Origin: Leucocoprinus leucothites
Taxonomy: Eukaryota > Basidiomycota > Agaricomycetes > Agaricales > Agaricaceae
Assembly (NCBI GenBank): GCA_013368445.1
Contig: JAACJO010000049.1
Coordinates: 39,748-103,747 of the forward strand
Direction: 5' to 3'
DNA length: 64,000 nt
The translations under genes and the position numbers were made by a program. Positions 37,365-47,156 of the stretch are shown in pieces. How positions within the stretch are numbered: the first letter of the stretch is position 1; each line of letters starts with the position of its first letter. The notes beneath the pieces are model-generated. The model made no database searches and was not told the DNA's origin. It saw only the letters and a program-made list of their open reading frames with translations.

Positions 37365-40300
37365 CTAGGATAACGGAAGTGGACCAGGCTTGTGAGGATA
37401 AGTAGCATGGAAATCAGCGACGAGTTCAGCCGCATGCGCGAGCTCGGTTGCGGGTAGCCAGGACGATTCTTCTTCAGTATCTTCATAACCCGACCAAAAG
37501 ACCTTGTACAGGAGTTTACAAGCACGACGACGGTCGATTTTAGAGTCAACGATGCGGTCGATTTCGTATTCCGGTTCACCATCGATGACGACGGGTGCGG
37601 GAGCCGGTTCCGTACGATCGGAAAATGGGTTGGGTGTGGACGGTTCGAGCATGGACACATGGAAGACTGGGTGAACAGCACGCATGGAATTGGGGAGTCG
37701 AAGGGTAAATGAGTGAGAACCAGGCTGAGCAATGATTTCGTATGGACCGAGGTAACGTTCGGAAAGCTTCTTGGAGGGGCGAGTGGTGCGGAAGAACTGA
37801 GCTTTCACGAAGACTTTCTGGCCGACCTGGAAGTCAGGAGCTGGTAACCGTCTTGCATCCGCGGATCGTTGATACCGTTTCTGCGCCTCGGATATTTCAG
37901 CTTTGAGTGTGGTGTGTAGGTCGTCGAGATCGACTGCGAAGTCGCGGGCACGGGCCGACGCGATATCGCGCTCCGGATAGACTGTGAGGTTGGGGTGGTA
38001 ACCCTTGTTGGCGAAGAAGGGAGAGATTCCGGTGGTAGCACTGGGGGCGTTGTTGTAAGCGAATTCTGCGAGTGGAAGGAGGTCGGACCAGTTGTCTTGC
38101 TGGTAATTGCAGTAAACGCGAAGATATTGCTCTAATGTCTGGTTGGTACGTTCCGTCTGTCCGTCGCCTTCAGGGTGATAACCCGAAGTGAAATGTAGGC
38201 GCATGTCCAGAGCCTTGCCCAGGGATCGGAAGAAGTGGGATACGAACTCTGAACCGCGATCAGATGTGACGTGAGAGGGAACACCGTGCTTAGAGAATAC
38301 ATGAATGACGAAGAGCCGAGCCAGTTCTGCGGAAGTAATGGTGTCATGGGTGGGAATGAAGATAGCCTGTTTGGAGAGTCGGTCGACGACTACGAGGATA
38401 GAGTCGAAGCCAGAAGAGGTCGGCAGTTTTTCAATGAAGTCCATAGAGATCGAGTTCCAAGGGCGTTCGGGAATAGGAAGTTGCTTGAGATTTCCATAGG
38501 GCTTATGACGCTGAGGTTTGGATCGCATACAAGTGACGCATGATTTGCAGAAATCCTTGACCTCGGATCGGATATTCGGCCAAGTGTACTCGCGTCGGAT
38601 GAGCTCCAGAGTCTTGTTCTGTCCGAAATGGCCAGAGAGGATGTGATCGTGTTTATATTGAAGGACTCGGAGTCGAAGATTGTTGACATCGGGTACATAG
38701 ATTCTGCCATCGAGCCTTAGGAAGCCAGTGGAGTCAACCGACCAGCGACCTTCGGGTAAGGAAATGTGGGTGGATGCGATCGGATCCTGCGGAAGCGAGG
38801 TGAGGATGTCGGAGTGGAGGTTTTCAAGATCTAATATGGTGGCTGCGCGAAGGGAAGGAGTGGAAAAATATGTAGCTCGAACGGAAGCTGAGAGTTGTTC
38901 ATGGGTGAAGACAGGCCGGAAATTGTGTGGATTGACTGAAGCGTAGCCATTATTCCCCCCTTTAGGGTAGACGTCCCATCGTCTAGTGAGAGCGTCGGGT
39001 TTTGTTCCGAGTCGGCCGGGTCGGAAACGGATAATGAGGTTGAACTGGGAGAGGAACTCGGACCAGCGAGCCTGTCGACGGGTGAGGATCTTGGTGGTGC
39101 AGAAGTATTCAAGATTTTTGTGATCGGTAACCACGTCGATAGGGAGAGAGGCCCCTTCGAGGTAATGCCGCCAGATGCGGAAAGCCTCGAAGATAGCTAG
39201 GAGCTCCTTGTCATGAGTATCATAGTTGGACTCGGCCGTGTTGAAGGTGCGGGAATGGAAGGCAATAGGATGAACTTCGTTGTCATCCGTCACGATGGAC
39301 AGGATGGCGGCTAGGGCATAATCGGAGGCATCGGTCTCGATGATGATTTGGGAGTCGGGGATCCAATGAGTGAGGATGGGAGCTGTGGTAAACGCTTCCT
39401 TGAGAGAGTCGAAAGCTTCACGACATTTGTTGTCAAAGTTCCACTTAGCCGATTTACGGGTCAGGCGCGTAAGCGGGACGACGATGTCCGAATAGTTGTA
39501 GATGAAGCGTCGATAGAAGTTTGCGAAACCTAGGAAGGACTGTATGTCCTTGACCTTCTTAGGTTCGGGCCACTCTTGGATAACCTTGATTTTGTCTTCC
39601 GACATTTTGAGGCCGGCTGGGGAGAGGATGTATCCGAGGTATTCGACAGAATCGGAATGGAATTCGCATTTATCCGCTTTAGCATATAGGCCATGCTTGC
39701 GGAGCCGCTTGAGGACGTCTCGTACATGTTTACTGTGCGAGTCGAGATCGTCGGAGTAGATGAGGATATCGTCAAGATAGACCGTCACGCAGACATCAAG
39801 GAGATCAGAGAAGATGTCGTTCATAAACCGTTGGAAGGCTGCGGGTGCATTGGTCAGACCGAACGGCATGACAAGCCACTCAAAGGAGCCGTAGCGGGTC
39901 CTGAAGGCTGTCTTCCATTCGTCGCCTTCAGCGATGCGGACGAGGTGGTAGGCATGGCGGAGGTCAATCTTGCTGTAAATGCGGGCTTTGCGGGGAGAGT
40001 CGAGAAGGTCGGAAATGAGCGGAAGTGGATAACGATCCTTTTTGGTAAGCCGATTGAGCCCACGGAAGTCGACACAAAGTCGAAGTGAACCGTCTTTCTT
40101 CCGAACGAAGAGAACGGGTGCGCCGTGAGGCGAAGAAGTGGGACGGATAAATCCAATGTTGACGTGCTCGTCGATGAACTCGCGGAGAGCCTCAAGCTCG
40201 GATGGAGAAAGGGAGTAAATGGTGCCAACGGGAGGTTGAGCATCTTCTTCAAGGTTGATCTTGAGGTCATAGGGGCGATGCGGGGCGAGAGTATCAGCAC

Positions 40301-41119
40301 GAGCCTTGCTGAAGACGTCGGCAAATTCGTGATATTCACTGGGCACATTAGAGAGATCTGCTGACTCGTCTGAGACACGAGCCGAGCCAGCGGAAGCGGA
40401 TGTCGAGTTCAAATTGAGATGGAAGTTTACTGAGCCAGGAAGACGTGAAGCGCGAATAAAAGCAGGAGCGTTGATGAGCGAAATGTGAGGACGCGCAGGA
40501 ACAGAATCAGAAGTGGACGAAGGGGTCCCAGATGGTGATGAATCCAGAGGAAGGGCGTCAGCCGTCGGGCTAGAATCGGATGACGATGCAGAAACCGCCG
40601 TAGAAGCGGATGCGACGCGAACAGAAGGGGCAGGAGTATCCGGCAAATGTGATCGGAATGTAATACTGCTCGAAGCCCAGTCAATCAACGGATTGTAGCG
40701 GGTGAGCCAGTTGTGTCCAAGAACCACAGAGCAAGAAGAATCGAGCCGGGTGACATACAAGTCAAGGGTCATAGATTCACCACTAGGAAAAGTAACAGGC
40801 AAGTTCACTAACTCAGTAATATAACTATTCGACGATCCGTCAAATAGGCGAAGCTCGATCGGAGGGATAGGAGAGGTCGGAAGGGAATGAGTGCGGGTGA
40901 ATTCAGAATCAATAAAGCAATGGGTAGAGCCGGAGTCGACGAGAGCACTGAAGAGGAGCCGTTGGATATTATCGGATGAGCAAATTGAAGAAGAAGAAAG
41001 TGAAACAGAAAGGGAATTGGGATCGGAAAGAGCGGACGCATTGAGGCGGAGGAGACTCTCTGGTGCACAGATGAGCTCAACGCGACCCTCAGTCTGTGCG
41101 GAGTCCTGAGGGCCGCTCC
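37365..41119 (-). CDS. pol: Gypsy Pol: protease, reverse transcriptase, RNase H, integrase, chromodomain
   Basis: The frame is open from just downstream of the gag stop, in the -1 frame relative to gag, to the stop at 37365. The protease motif LVDSGSTHCFID has its Asp codon at 40935-40937. Numbering from the GTG at 40808: reverse transcriptase YLDD at about residues 344-347, RNase H with TDAS (493), DKELL and TDHKNL, integrase zinc domain (His about 720-727, CKSCVTC about 754-760), and the integrase core Asp790, Asp850, Glu886 (DD35E). A GPY module and a C-terminal chromodomain (YEIDRIVDSKI ... LYKVFWSGYEDTEEESSWLP) follow. The protein would copy the RNA and insert the DNA, with the chromodomain directing it to chromatin. 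No inactivating change seen. Confidence 0.95.
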
Positions 41120-42715
41120 CTATTTTTCCGAACTCTTTTCAGAGTCCTTGGCGGGAGCCGCATCGGCCTTGCGGATCTTGGCCCTGTTCTGCTTCCTATG
41201 GCATTGGTCGACCTTGTGACCTTTACCACCGCAGAACAAGCAGAGGTCTTCATCGATACGGCGTTTGCGCTCTTCGGGAGTCAATTTGCCGTCCTTGCCT
41301 AGCTTGTCGGAAATATCCGGTTTCGTGGGACGGGTCGAAGGGCGTTGCTGGTTAGAGGTGGATGGAGCGGGGGTAGTGGATTTGGAGGGGGCCTGAGAGG
41401 TATTGCGATTGTTGTTGCTGCCGCTGTTGTTGTTGTTGCTGTTGTTGTTGCCCCGATCAAAGTTAGATGGTTGTGACGAAGAGCCGCGTTGGGAATTAGG
41501 CTGAGGGTTATTCGAGGAGTTGGAGGGTTTGGATTGCTTGCGCTCGGCAAGATCCTTTTCCGCGGCACGGGCACGTGCTCTTTCGCGATCGCGTTCCCAA
41601 TAGCGACCATCAATGAGCATAGCCGTACGGAGCATCTCCTGGAAGGTGTTGGGTTTACCCTGTTCGCGGACACTGATAGGGTCCTGAATGCGATTAGGGA
41701 GACCCTTATAGTAGCGATGGCAGAGGACCTCGTCACCCCAGCCGAGCTGTGCAGCGTACTTCATAAAGTCAATGTTGTAAGTGGCGATCTTATCGCCCGA
41801 TTTCATCCGCAGGTTATCAAGAAGTTCAGCCGCTTCTGACTTCGGGTTGGCAACCCCAAAGTGCGTGCGGAGCTCGCGGGTAAAAGCATCCCAATCCGTG
41901 ATCCAATCATGGAAGACGCCTTGCTCCTCCTGAGTGAGAGCAACCTCGAACCAGTCTAGAGCTACGCCGGTGAGGTAAGTCATTGCGAAGTTGACCTTTT
42001 GGCTATCTTCCTGGAACTGAGTTGGGTTGGCGCGGAAGTAGAGACGGCATTGGATGAGGAAGGTGTTGAGCTTGTCTGGGTCTGTTCCGCTGAACGTATC
42101 CGGAAGGCGAGCTTTATTAACGGGAGCCGCGTTAGGTTGGGGACGGTGGTCGAGGTTATCAGCGAGGCGGGATAAAGCATCGGCTAAGCGATCTTGAAAG
42201 CGATCACGACGACGAGGACGAGGTGGGGGAGCAGGAAGGTCGTCGGATGAGGAAGAGGATGAGTCGTCGTCGTCTGGGTCATTATCGTCGGGGTCGTCGG
42301 GATTCTCGGGGCTACCGAGGTGATCTTCGATGTCTTCCCAATCGTCGTTCTCGTCATCCTGGTGGGGAGGATCAACATAGTCGAGACCATCCTCGTCACC
42401 CGGTTCTGAAGGACCGGATGGATCCCGATCGGGTGGCATACCGCCAGGAGGTGCAGGAGTGCTAGGAGGACGAGTGTCACGACGGCGAGGCAACGGACGA
42501 GTAGGACGAGGGATTTGAGAGGGTTGGGGAGTTGAAGGCAAGTTGGGGTTTAGACGGCGTGAACGGCGGATACGACTAGGAATACGATTATTTCCCGAAC
42601 TGCGAGTGGAGCTTTCAGCCGGGGTAGCAGGGACAGAGTTGGAGCGTTTCGGCTCCTGAGTGGTGGAAGTGGTGGCAGCGGGCTGACGCCGTACTGCGGT
42701 GCGGGTGTTTGCCAT
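41120..42715 (-). CDS. gag: Gypsy Gag with CCHC zinc knuckle
   Basis: 531 residues from ATG at 42715. A basic, disordered start (NRIPSRIRRSRR) and acidic Asp/Ser linker (residues about 100-165) precede the capsid region, with a retrotransposon-gag signature (DKLNTFLIQCRLYFRANPTQ ... YLTGVALDWFE). An Asn/Ser-rich linker and one zinc knuckle, CLFCGGKGHKVDQC, follow near the C-terminus. Gag forms the particle and packages RNA. It stops at TAG 41120-41122; pol is in the -1 frame and overlaps by a few codons around GGAAAAATAG. Frame bypass is therefore needed for Gag-Pol. Confidence 0.95.
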   Translation of the reverse strand: MANTRTAVRRQPAATTSTTQEPKRSNSVPATPAESSTRSSGNNRIPSRIRRSRRLNPNLPSTPQPSQIPRPTRPLPRRRDTRPPSTPAPPGGMPPDRDPSGPSEPGDEDGLDYVDPPHQDDENDDWEDIEDHLGSPENPDDPDDNDPDDDDSSSSSSDDLPAPPPRPRRRDRFQDRLADALSRLADNLDHRPQPNAAPVNKARLPDTFSGTDPDKLNTFLIQCRLYFRANPTQFQEDSQKVNFAMTYLTGVALDWFEVALTQEEQGVFHDWITDWDAFTRELRTHFGVANPKSEAAELLDNLRMKSGDKIATYNIDFMKYAAQLGWGDEVLCHRYYKGLPNRIQDPISVREQGKPNTFQEMLRTAMLIDGRYWERDRERARARAAEKDLAERKQSKPSNSSNNPQPNSQRGSSSQPSNFDRGNNNSNNNNSGSNNNRNTSQAPSKSTTPAPSTSNQQRPSTRPTKPDISDKLGKDGKLTPEERKRRIDEDLCLFCGGKGHKVDQCHRKQNRAKIRKADAAPAKDSEKSSEK

Positions 42716-42766
42716 GACGAAGACAAGAGAAGGGAGCAGAGGGATGATGCGACAGTAGCGAGGCGT

Positions 42767-42777
42767 AGTCTGATAAT
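42767..42777 (-). promoter_or_regulatory. Self-complementary primer-binding site of the gypsy element
   Basis: Two bases inside the 5' LTR the sense strand reads ATTATCAGACT. This is the exact complement of AGTCTGATAAT in the LTR (43021 down to 43011), which lies about 30 bp below a TATA box and so is the likely RNA 5' end. There is no tRNA-type TGG start. This is the Tf1 self-priming arrangement. Confidence 0.8.
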
Positions 42778-42779
42778 AC

Positions 42780-43380
42780 TGTCAAGAACTAGGTTACTAA
42801 GGACGGGAAACGAAGCCGATGTTCAAGACCGGGTGTCTAAGACAGGGGAACAGAGATGACTGATCCGGTCGATGAACACGGGAGCGGGTCTTGGCCTCAA
42901 CTTATGTGTTGTGCCACTACTGACGCTGACCCGGATTTCGGAAACGGATAGAGGCGGGAGGGCGAAGAGAGAGCAGAGATCAGACAGAGTAGTAACACGT
43001 GACTTAGTCGATTATCAGACTGAGGAATATGGTACAAGTTCGACTACTTATATACGAGGCGGAGGATAGGGTCGGATAGCAAGAAACAAAGACATAACAG
43101 AAAAAGGATAAGAGGATAATAAGCGTCCGACATTTCGGAAAGGCTAGAAGAATAATAATATCCGACATCGGAAGAAGACTAGAAATGACAAGAGGAATGA
43201 AATATGACATGACGTGAGAAAGTCCGAACACAACGCGCCAGAAGCCAAAGGGTAAAGAAGAAGAGTGGAGCGAATGGAGTGGAAGCGAGCCGAAGCGATA
43301 GGACGGAAGAGCGGGATGCGTAAAAGATTCTAAGTTGAGAAATTATCAGCCGGGCCGGTAGCGAGGATCGGGTCGTGACA
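42780..43380 (-). repeat. Gypsy 5' LTR (right end)
   Basis: 601 bp, matching 35059-35659. It is the LTR from which gag-pol would be transcribed. Confidence 0.97.
43011..43054 (-). promoter_or_regulatory. Gypsy LTR core promoter: TATA box and predicted start
   Basis: The sense strand has TATATAA at 43054-43048 and AGTCTGATAAT starting at 43021, a spacing of 27-33 bp. The same pair is kept in the solo LTR at 3852-4409. Confidence 0.7.
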
Positions 43381-44610
43381 AGGATGAAGAAAAATGGTGG
43401 AGGCTAACTGTTAGCAGAAGAAAAGATGCCAAAAATGCAGTGTCATATCCAACAGCTCAGGATACTTGTTTAGAGGTATGTGCTATTTTTTTACTCTTTT
43501 GAGTGACTTTACTCATCTGAATCTAGATTCAAACTCAACTCAAGGAAGGCAAAAGGCCAAATATACACACATTCTTGAAACTTGATATGACTCAGCTAGA
43601 TAAGTTAGTTGCATTGCTTTTACAGTGATATCCTATTAACACATTTATATTTAATTCATAGATCATTTCGGATTGAAGATCAAAATGGAGATGTGCTGGC
43701 TATGGTGTTAGGAAATCTTCCAAGTGGATACAGAGATTCACTCATAGAAAACCTCCAGCCTATCTATGATGACTTACTGAAGTGGACAGACTCAAAGAAA
43801 GATGGGAAAGAGAGCAGCTATAATGCACTCCATTTTGACTTTTATATGAATTCTCTTTTTTTGCATATCAATCCTACCTGAATAATTGCTAGGGCCACCA
43901 AGCTCCAAAGGATCAAGATCCAACCACTTTTCAGAAAAACCCTAATCACCCTGTGAATATTCGAGCCAATCTTCCTCATGCAAGCCAAGAATGTCTTGAA
44001 AATAAAGAAGCACATATTCTTACAACCAATGTTCTACAACCTTACATTGAGTGGATCAAAACTCAGGTGAGCTAGAATTATTTCTGGGTAATAGCTGTGC
44101 TCATTCAAAGGCTAGGTTCAAACCCATTTCCCTCATGAGTTTGAAGTACTAGGCTCCTTCTGTGATACACTACCAGGTGGTGAAAGCTCTGGTGTATACC
44201 CCTTTCTGGGATATGTTATGAATATCAACGCTGTGACTAGAATCCATGTTGATAAGCAAGATCACAGCTTCTGTGTAGTCTTAGTGGCTAGCAGAGATTG
44301 CACTGGAGGGGAATTGGTACTTGATCAGCCAGGCTTAGTCCTCAAGCTCTGGTTAGGGGATGCTGTTATTTTTCCCTCTCATAGGATCTCCCATTTTAAC
44401 ATGGACTTTACTGGCTTCCGAACAACTATAGTTTTCCACTCTGATCGTGAGTTTGTTGACTGGGTTGCTGATCGCAATGGTTGGCAGGAAAATGTCTATT
44501 TTGATTGTTCAAAGAATGTATAATGCATTGCTACTCTATGTACTATGATTTATCCCCTTGGACTTTGAGAATGGATATCTGAACAATCACTCAATACCAT
44601 TCAATCAAAG

Positions 44611-44830
44611 AAAGTCTCCATGCCAAAGTCTGCACACTGCTTACATAATCAAACTCTGCGCATTAACTCTCAAAATCTACACTGAAACAAGCTCAAGCCT
44701 ACATGGCCTGGTTGAAGTCTGCGCAACAGTGTTTGAGTCTGTGTAACACAAATAGAAGTCTGCACGATTGCTTTGCAAGTCTGCGGTGAAAACCTAGAGT
44801 CTGCACGCACTGAGGTTAAGTCTGCAAGGG
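44611..44830 (+). repeat. Array of degenerate AAGTCTGCAC units
   Basis: Eight to nine irregularly spaced copies of (A/G)AGTCTGC(A/G)C occur in 220 bp just after the second dioxygenase gene. They may be subterminal binding repeats marking one end of the transposon that carried that gene. No inverted counterpart was seen upstream. Confidence 0.5.
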
Positions 44831-44933
44831 ATACTATAATTATTGGGCCATTGGCCCCTCATGCAACAATGCTGGACCAATCAACACGCAGAGTTCATAA
44901 GTGTCACACGGGTGATATTACCCAAGCGATTTA

Positions 44934-45143
44934 CAGTGGCTCAAAAAACTGTCCCAATGTTTTCGCATTTTGGACATATTTGCTAATACCAGGGCAGATA
45001 TATGGCCTAGCATTCTGAAAATATTCACACAGGTACCTTGACATATTGGGCGCATATATTCCCATGATCACATGACCTTGTCCATCAATGAATTAATAAT
45101 GAATTATCGAAAATATCTACTCATTGGGACAGTTTTTTGACCC
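44934..45143 (+). repeat. Tc1 left inverted repeat
   Basis: 210 bp starting CAGTGGCTCAAAAAACTG. The 19-mer TCAAAAAACTGTCCCAATG near the outer end recurs in inverse orientation at the inner end, about 170 bp away. Confidence 0.95.
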
Positions 45144-45280
45144 CCTGTCAGCCTCCCAGTATCTACCTTGTAACATGCCAGGGGAGCATCAGGGCAGGCG
45201 TGGGAGTAATAAACAAGATCATGTGACCTTGGTTGACATGTTGAGATGGCTACAACTGTCTTTCTTCCTGCCACTACATC

Positions 45281-46300
45281 ATGAAAGCTATCTCCTCTAC
45301 CCAATACTCCCAAGTCACTTCTCTTCTCAAAGATGGCTATTCCTTGCGCCAGATTGAACATAAAACTGGTCTAGGAAAGTCTACTGTTGGGAGGATCAAG
45401 AAAGAAGTTGATGGGGACAAGGAAAACAACAAGGGAGGACGTCCTTCCAAGCTTTCTCCTCGTGATAAAAAAGCAATAATTCACCAAATAACCTCTGGAA
45501 AGCTAGACAATGCTGTCCAGGCTACAACTTTCATTAACTCTACTCTGTCTGACCCTGTCACACCCCAAACTGTCAGAAATACCCTTCAGGATAATGGATT
45601 TCGCTCTGTAACCAAGATCAAACGACCTCTACTCAAAAAGCGACATCGTGAGGAACGCCTTGACTTTGCACATGAACATAGGAATTGGACAGTGGAGGAC
45701 TGGAAGAGGGTGTTGTGGACAGATGAAACAAAGATCAACAGGATTGGGTCAGATGGAAAGGTGTATACCTGGAAGGAGAGGGGGGAACCACTGTCAGATA
45801 GGACCACTCTCCCTACTGTCAAACATGGAGGAGGTGGTAACATGATGGTGTGGGGGTGTATGGGGTGGAATGGGGTAGGAAAGCTGATAGAGGTTCAAGG
45901 GAATATGGATGCAGTGCAATACTGCGAGATTTTGGACAATGGGGTGGTGGAAAGCTTTGAAAAGTTGGAGATGGAGGAGGAGGAGAGGATATTCCAACAG
46001 GATAATGACCCAAAACACACCTCAAAACTGGGACAACAATGGTTTGTGGACAACAACATTCAAGTTCTACCATGGCCTGCACAATCCCCTGACCTAAATC
46101 CCATTGAACACCTCTGGACCTACCTGAAGGACCAGCTGAAGGCATATGAAAGACCACCCAAGGGAGTATTTGAATTGTGGGAGAGGCTAGTAGAGGAGTG
46201 GAATAAGATTCCAGCAGAAAGGTGCCAAAGGCTGATAGAAAGCATGCCCAGAAGGATTGAGGCAGTTATCAGGGCAAGAGGAGGTCATACAAAGTATTGA
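45281..46300 (+). CDS. Tc1-type DD34E transposase
   Basis: 339 residues. An N-terminal helix-turn-helix (YSLRQIEHKTGLGKSTVGRI, about 20-39) and a GRPSKLSPRDKKAI linker with a second DNA-binding helical region (about 55-120) precede the catalytic core. Asp148 (LWTDETK), Asp241 (QQDNDPKHTS) and Glu276 (LNPIEHLW) give DD34E exactly, the Tc1 signature. GGGGNMMVWGCMGWNG is the conserved glycine-rich block. It would bind the flanking inverted repeats and move the element into TA sites. No stop or frameshift is present, unlike the CACTA and integrase genes nearby, so it may be active. It starts 138 bp inside the left repeat. Confidence 0.96.
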   Translation: MKAISSTQYSQVTSLLKDGYSLRQIEHKTGLGKSTVGRIKKEVDGDKENNKGGRPSKLSPRDKKAIIHQITSGKLDNAVQATTFINSTLSDPVTPQTVRNTLQDNGFRSVTKIKRPLLKKRHREERLDFAHEHRNWTVEDWKRVLWTDETKINRIGSDGKVYTWKERGEPLSDRTTLPTVKHGGGGNMMVWGCMGWNGVGKLIEVQGNMDAVQYCEILDNGVVESFEKLEMEEEERIFQQDNDPKHTSKLGQQWFVDNNIQVLPWPAQSPDLNPIEHLWTYLKDQLKAYERPPKGVFELWERLVEEWNKIPAERCQRLIESMPRRIEAVIRARGGHTKY

Positions 46301-46316
46301 GTAGGTAGATAACAGA

Positions 46317-46526
46317 GGGTCAAAAAACTGTCCCAATGAGTAGATATTTTCGATAATTCATTATTAATTCATTGATGGACAAGGTCATGTGATCATGGGA
46401 ATATATGCGCCCAATATGTCAAGGTACCTGTGTGAATATTTTCAGGATGCTAGGCCATATATCTGCCCTGGTATTAGCAAATATGTCCAAAATGCGAAAA
46501 CATTGGGACAGTTTTTTGAGCCACTG
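46317..46526 (-). repeat. Tc1 right inverted repeat
   Basis: 210 bp, complement of 44934-45143 with one T/C difference (within GCATTCTG versus GCATCCTG). Confidence 0.95.
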
Positions 46527-47156
46527 TAGTAGTAAAGGTCTTTATGCTGTTCTAACAATAGTCTGGAATAAAGAGCAAGAGGAATTCCAATCTTGAAGTG
46601 ATGTTGCGCACCAGAAATCACGACCACATATATATATCTATTCCTTTCACGCCTCCCATTCTATTTCAGTGACACCACGCGATCATGTCAGCGATCAAAC
46701 CCTATTTATCTGACGAGATTTGGCATTATTGCCTTCTGCCAACAGTAAGTCCAATAGGGGCTCCGAACCAAGGGTATGCAAAGGAGTGGGATAGATAGAG
46801 TGTCATCTCAGGAGAGAGGGCGTTGGATGTTCATGAAAATGACAGGGATATTTCGCCGAGGAGTGTCCATGAAGTAATGGGACTTTGCATATGGAGTCTG
46901 TTGGTCGACTATAGGATTGACTGGTATCCTTACTGCGTTTCCACTGCCTTGCTCATTGAATATTGCAGTGCACTATATGTCACTCCTTCTCCCGCTATTT
47001 CCTGGCTCAGGAGGGGAGTACAGGAGCCTTTGTACCTACCGAGTAGACCATGCATGCTCATCTCATTTTATCACGCATCAGCCCAGTTTTAGTCGAAATA
47101 ATGCAATCGCTATATTCTAGTAGTTCACAGCACCCAGGGCTAGAGAACAGCGCAGG
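46527..47156. other. Spacer between Tc1 and the host genes, no gene seen
   Basis: It contains only short frames without recognisable motifs. CG content begins to rise here relative to the island. Confidence 0.4.

Larger units (their letters stand above)
35059..43380 (-). mobile_element. Intact Ty3/gypsy chromovirus with an antisense passenger gene
   Basis: The 8322-bp element begins TG, ends CA and is flanked by perfect AGGAT duplications (35054-35058 and 43381-43385). LTRs are 601 bp each and match everywhere I compared, including identical six-frame translations. Gag and pol are open on the minus strand, pol ends in a chromodomain, and the polypurine tract and primer-binding site are in place. 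CG dinucleotides are abundant, in sharp contrast to its surroundings. All of this points to a very recent, potentially autonomous insertion. Confidence 0.97.
33279..44523 (+). pseudogene. Second TET/JBP-like 2-oxoglutarate/Fe(II) dioxygenase gene, split by a gypsy element
   Basis: Upstream parts lie at 33279-35058: a helical block, a basic segment (PIQRAQRRRVELRKCQKGAK, 33500), a long acidic Ser/Glu linker and a helical domain to about 34234, then a further exon to the insertion point. After the retroelement, coding-like exons run 43381-44523. The core at 44218-44523 has HVD (His 44245, Asp 44251), CTGGELVLDQPGLVL, GDAVIFPSHRISHFN with the distal His, and FRTTIVFHSD with the 2-oxoglutarate-binding Arg. 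That is the ligand set of TET/JBP enzymes. The core exon is intact, unlike that of the first copy, but the 8.3-kb insertion splits the gene. Confidence 0.65.
44934..46526 (+). mobile_element. Intact Tc1-type transposon with 210-bp inverted repeats
   Basis: 1593 bp flanked by TA on both sides (44932-44933 and 46527-46528). Inverted repeats 44934-45143 and 46317-46526 agree at 209 of 210 positions by eye. A single intact transposase fills the interior. Near-identity of the repeats and an open frame indicate recent activity. Confidence 0.96.

Noticed and set aside
44100..44160. Possible tRNA (GGTTCAAACCC resembling a T-arm)
   Set aside because: No matching acceptor stem, D-arm or anticodon arm at proper distances.
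44611..44830. A CRISPR-like or tandem satellite array
   Set aside because: The units are short, degenerate and irregularly spaced, and the genome is eukaryotic.
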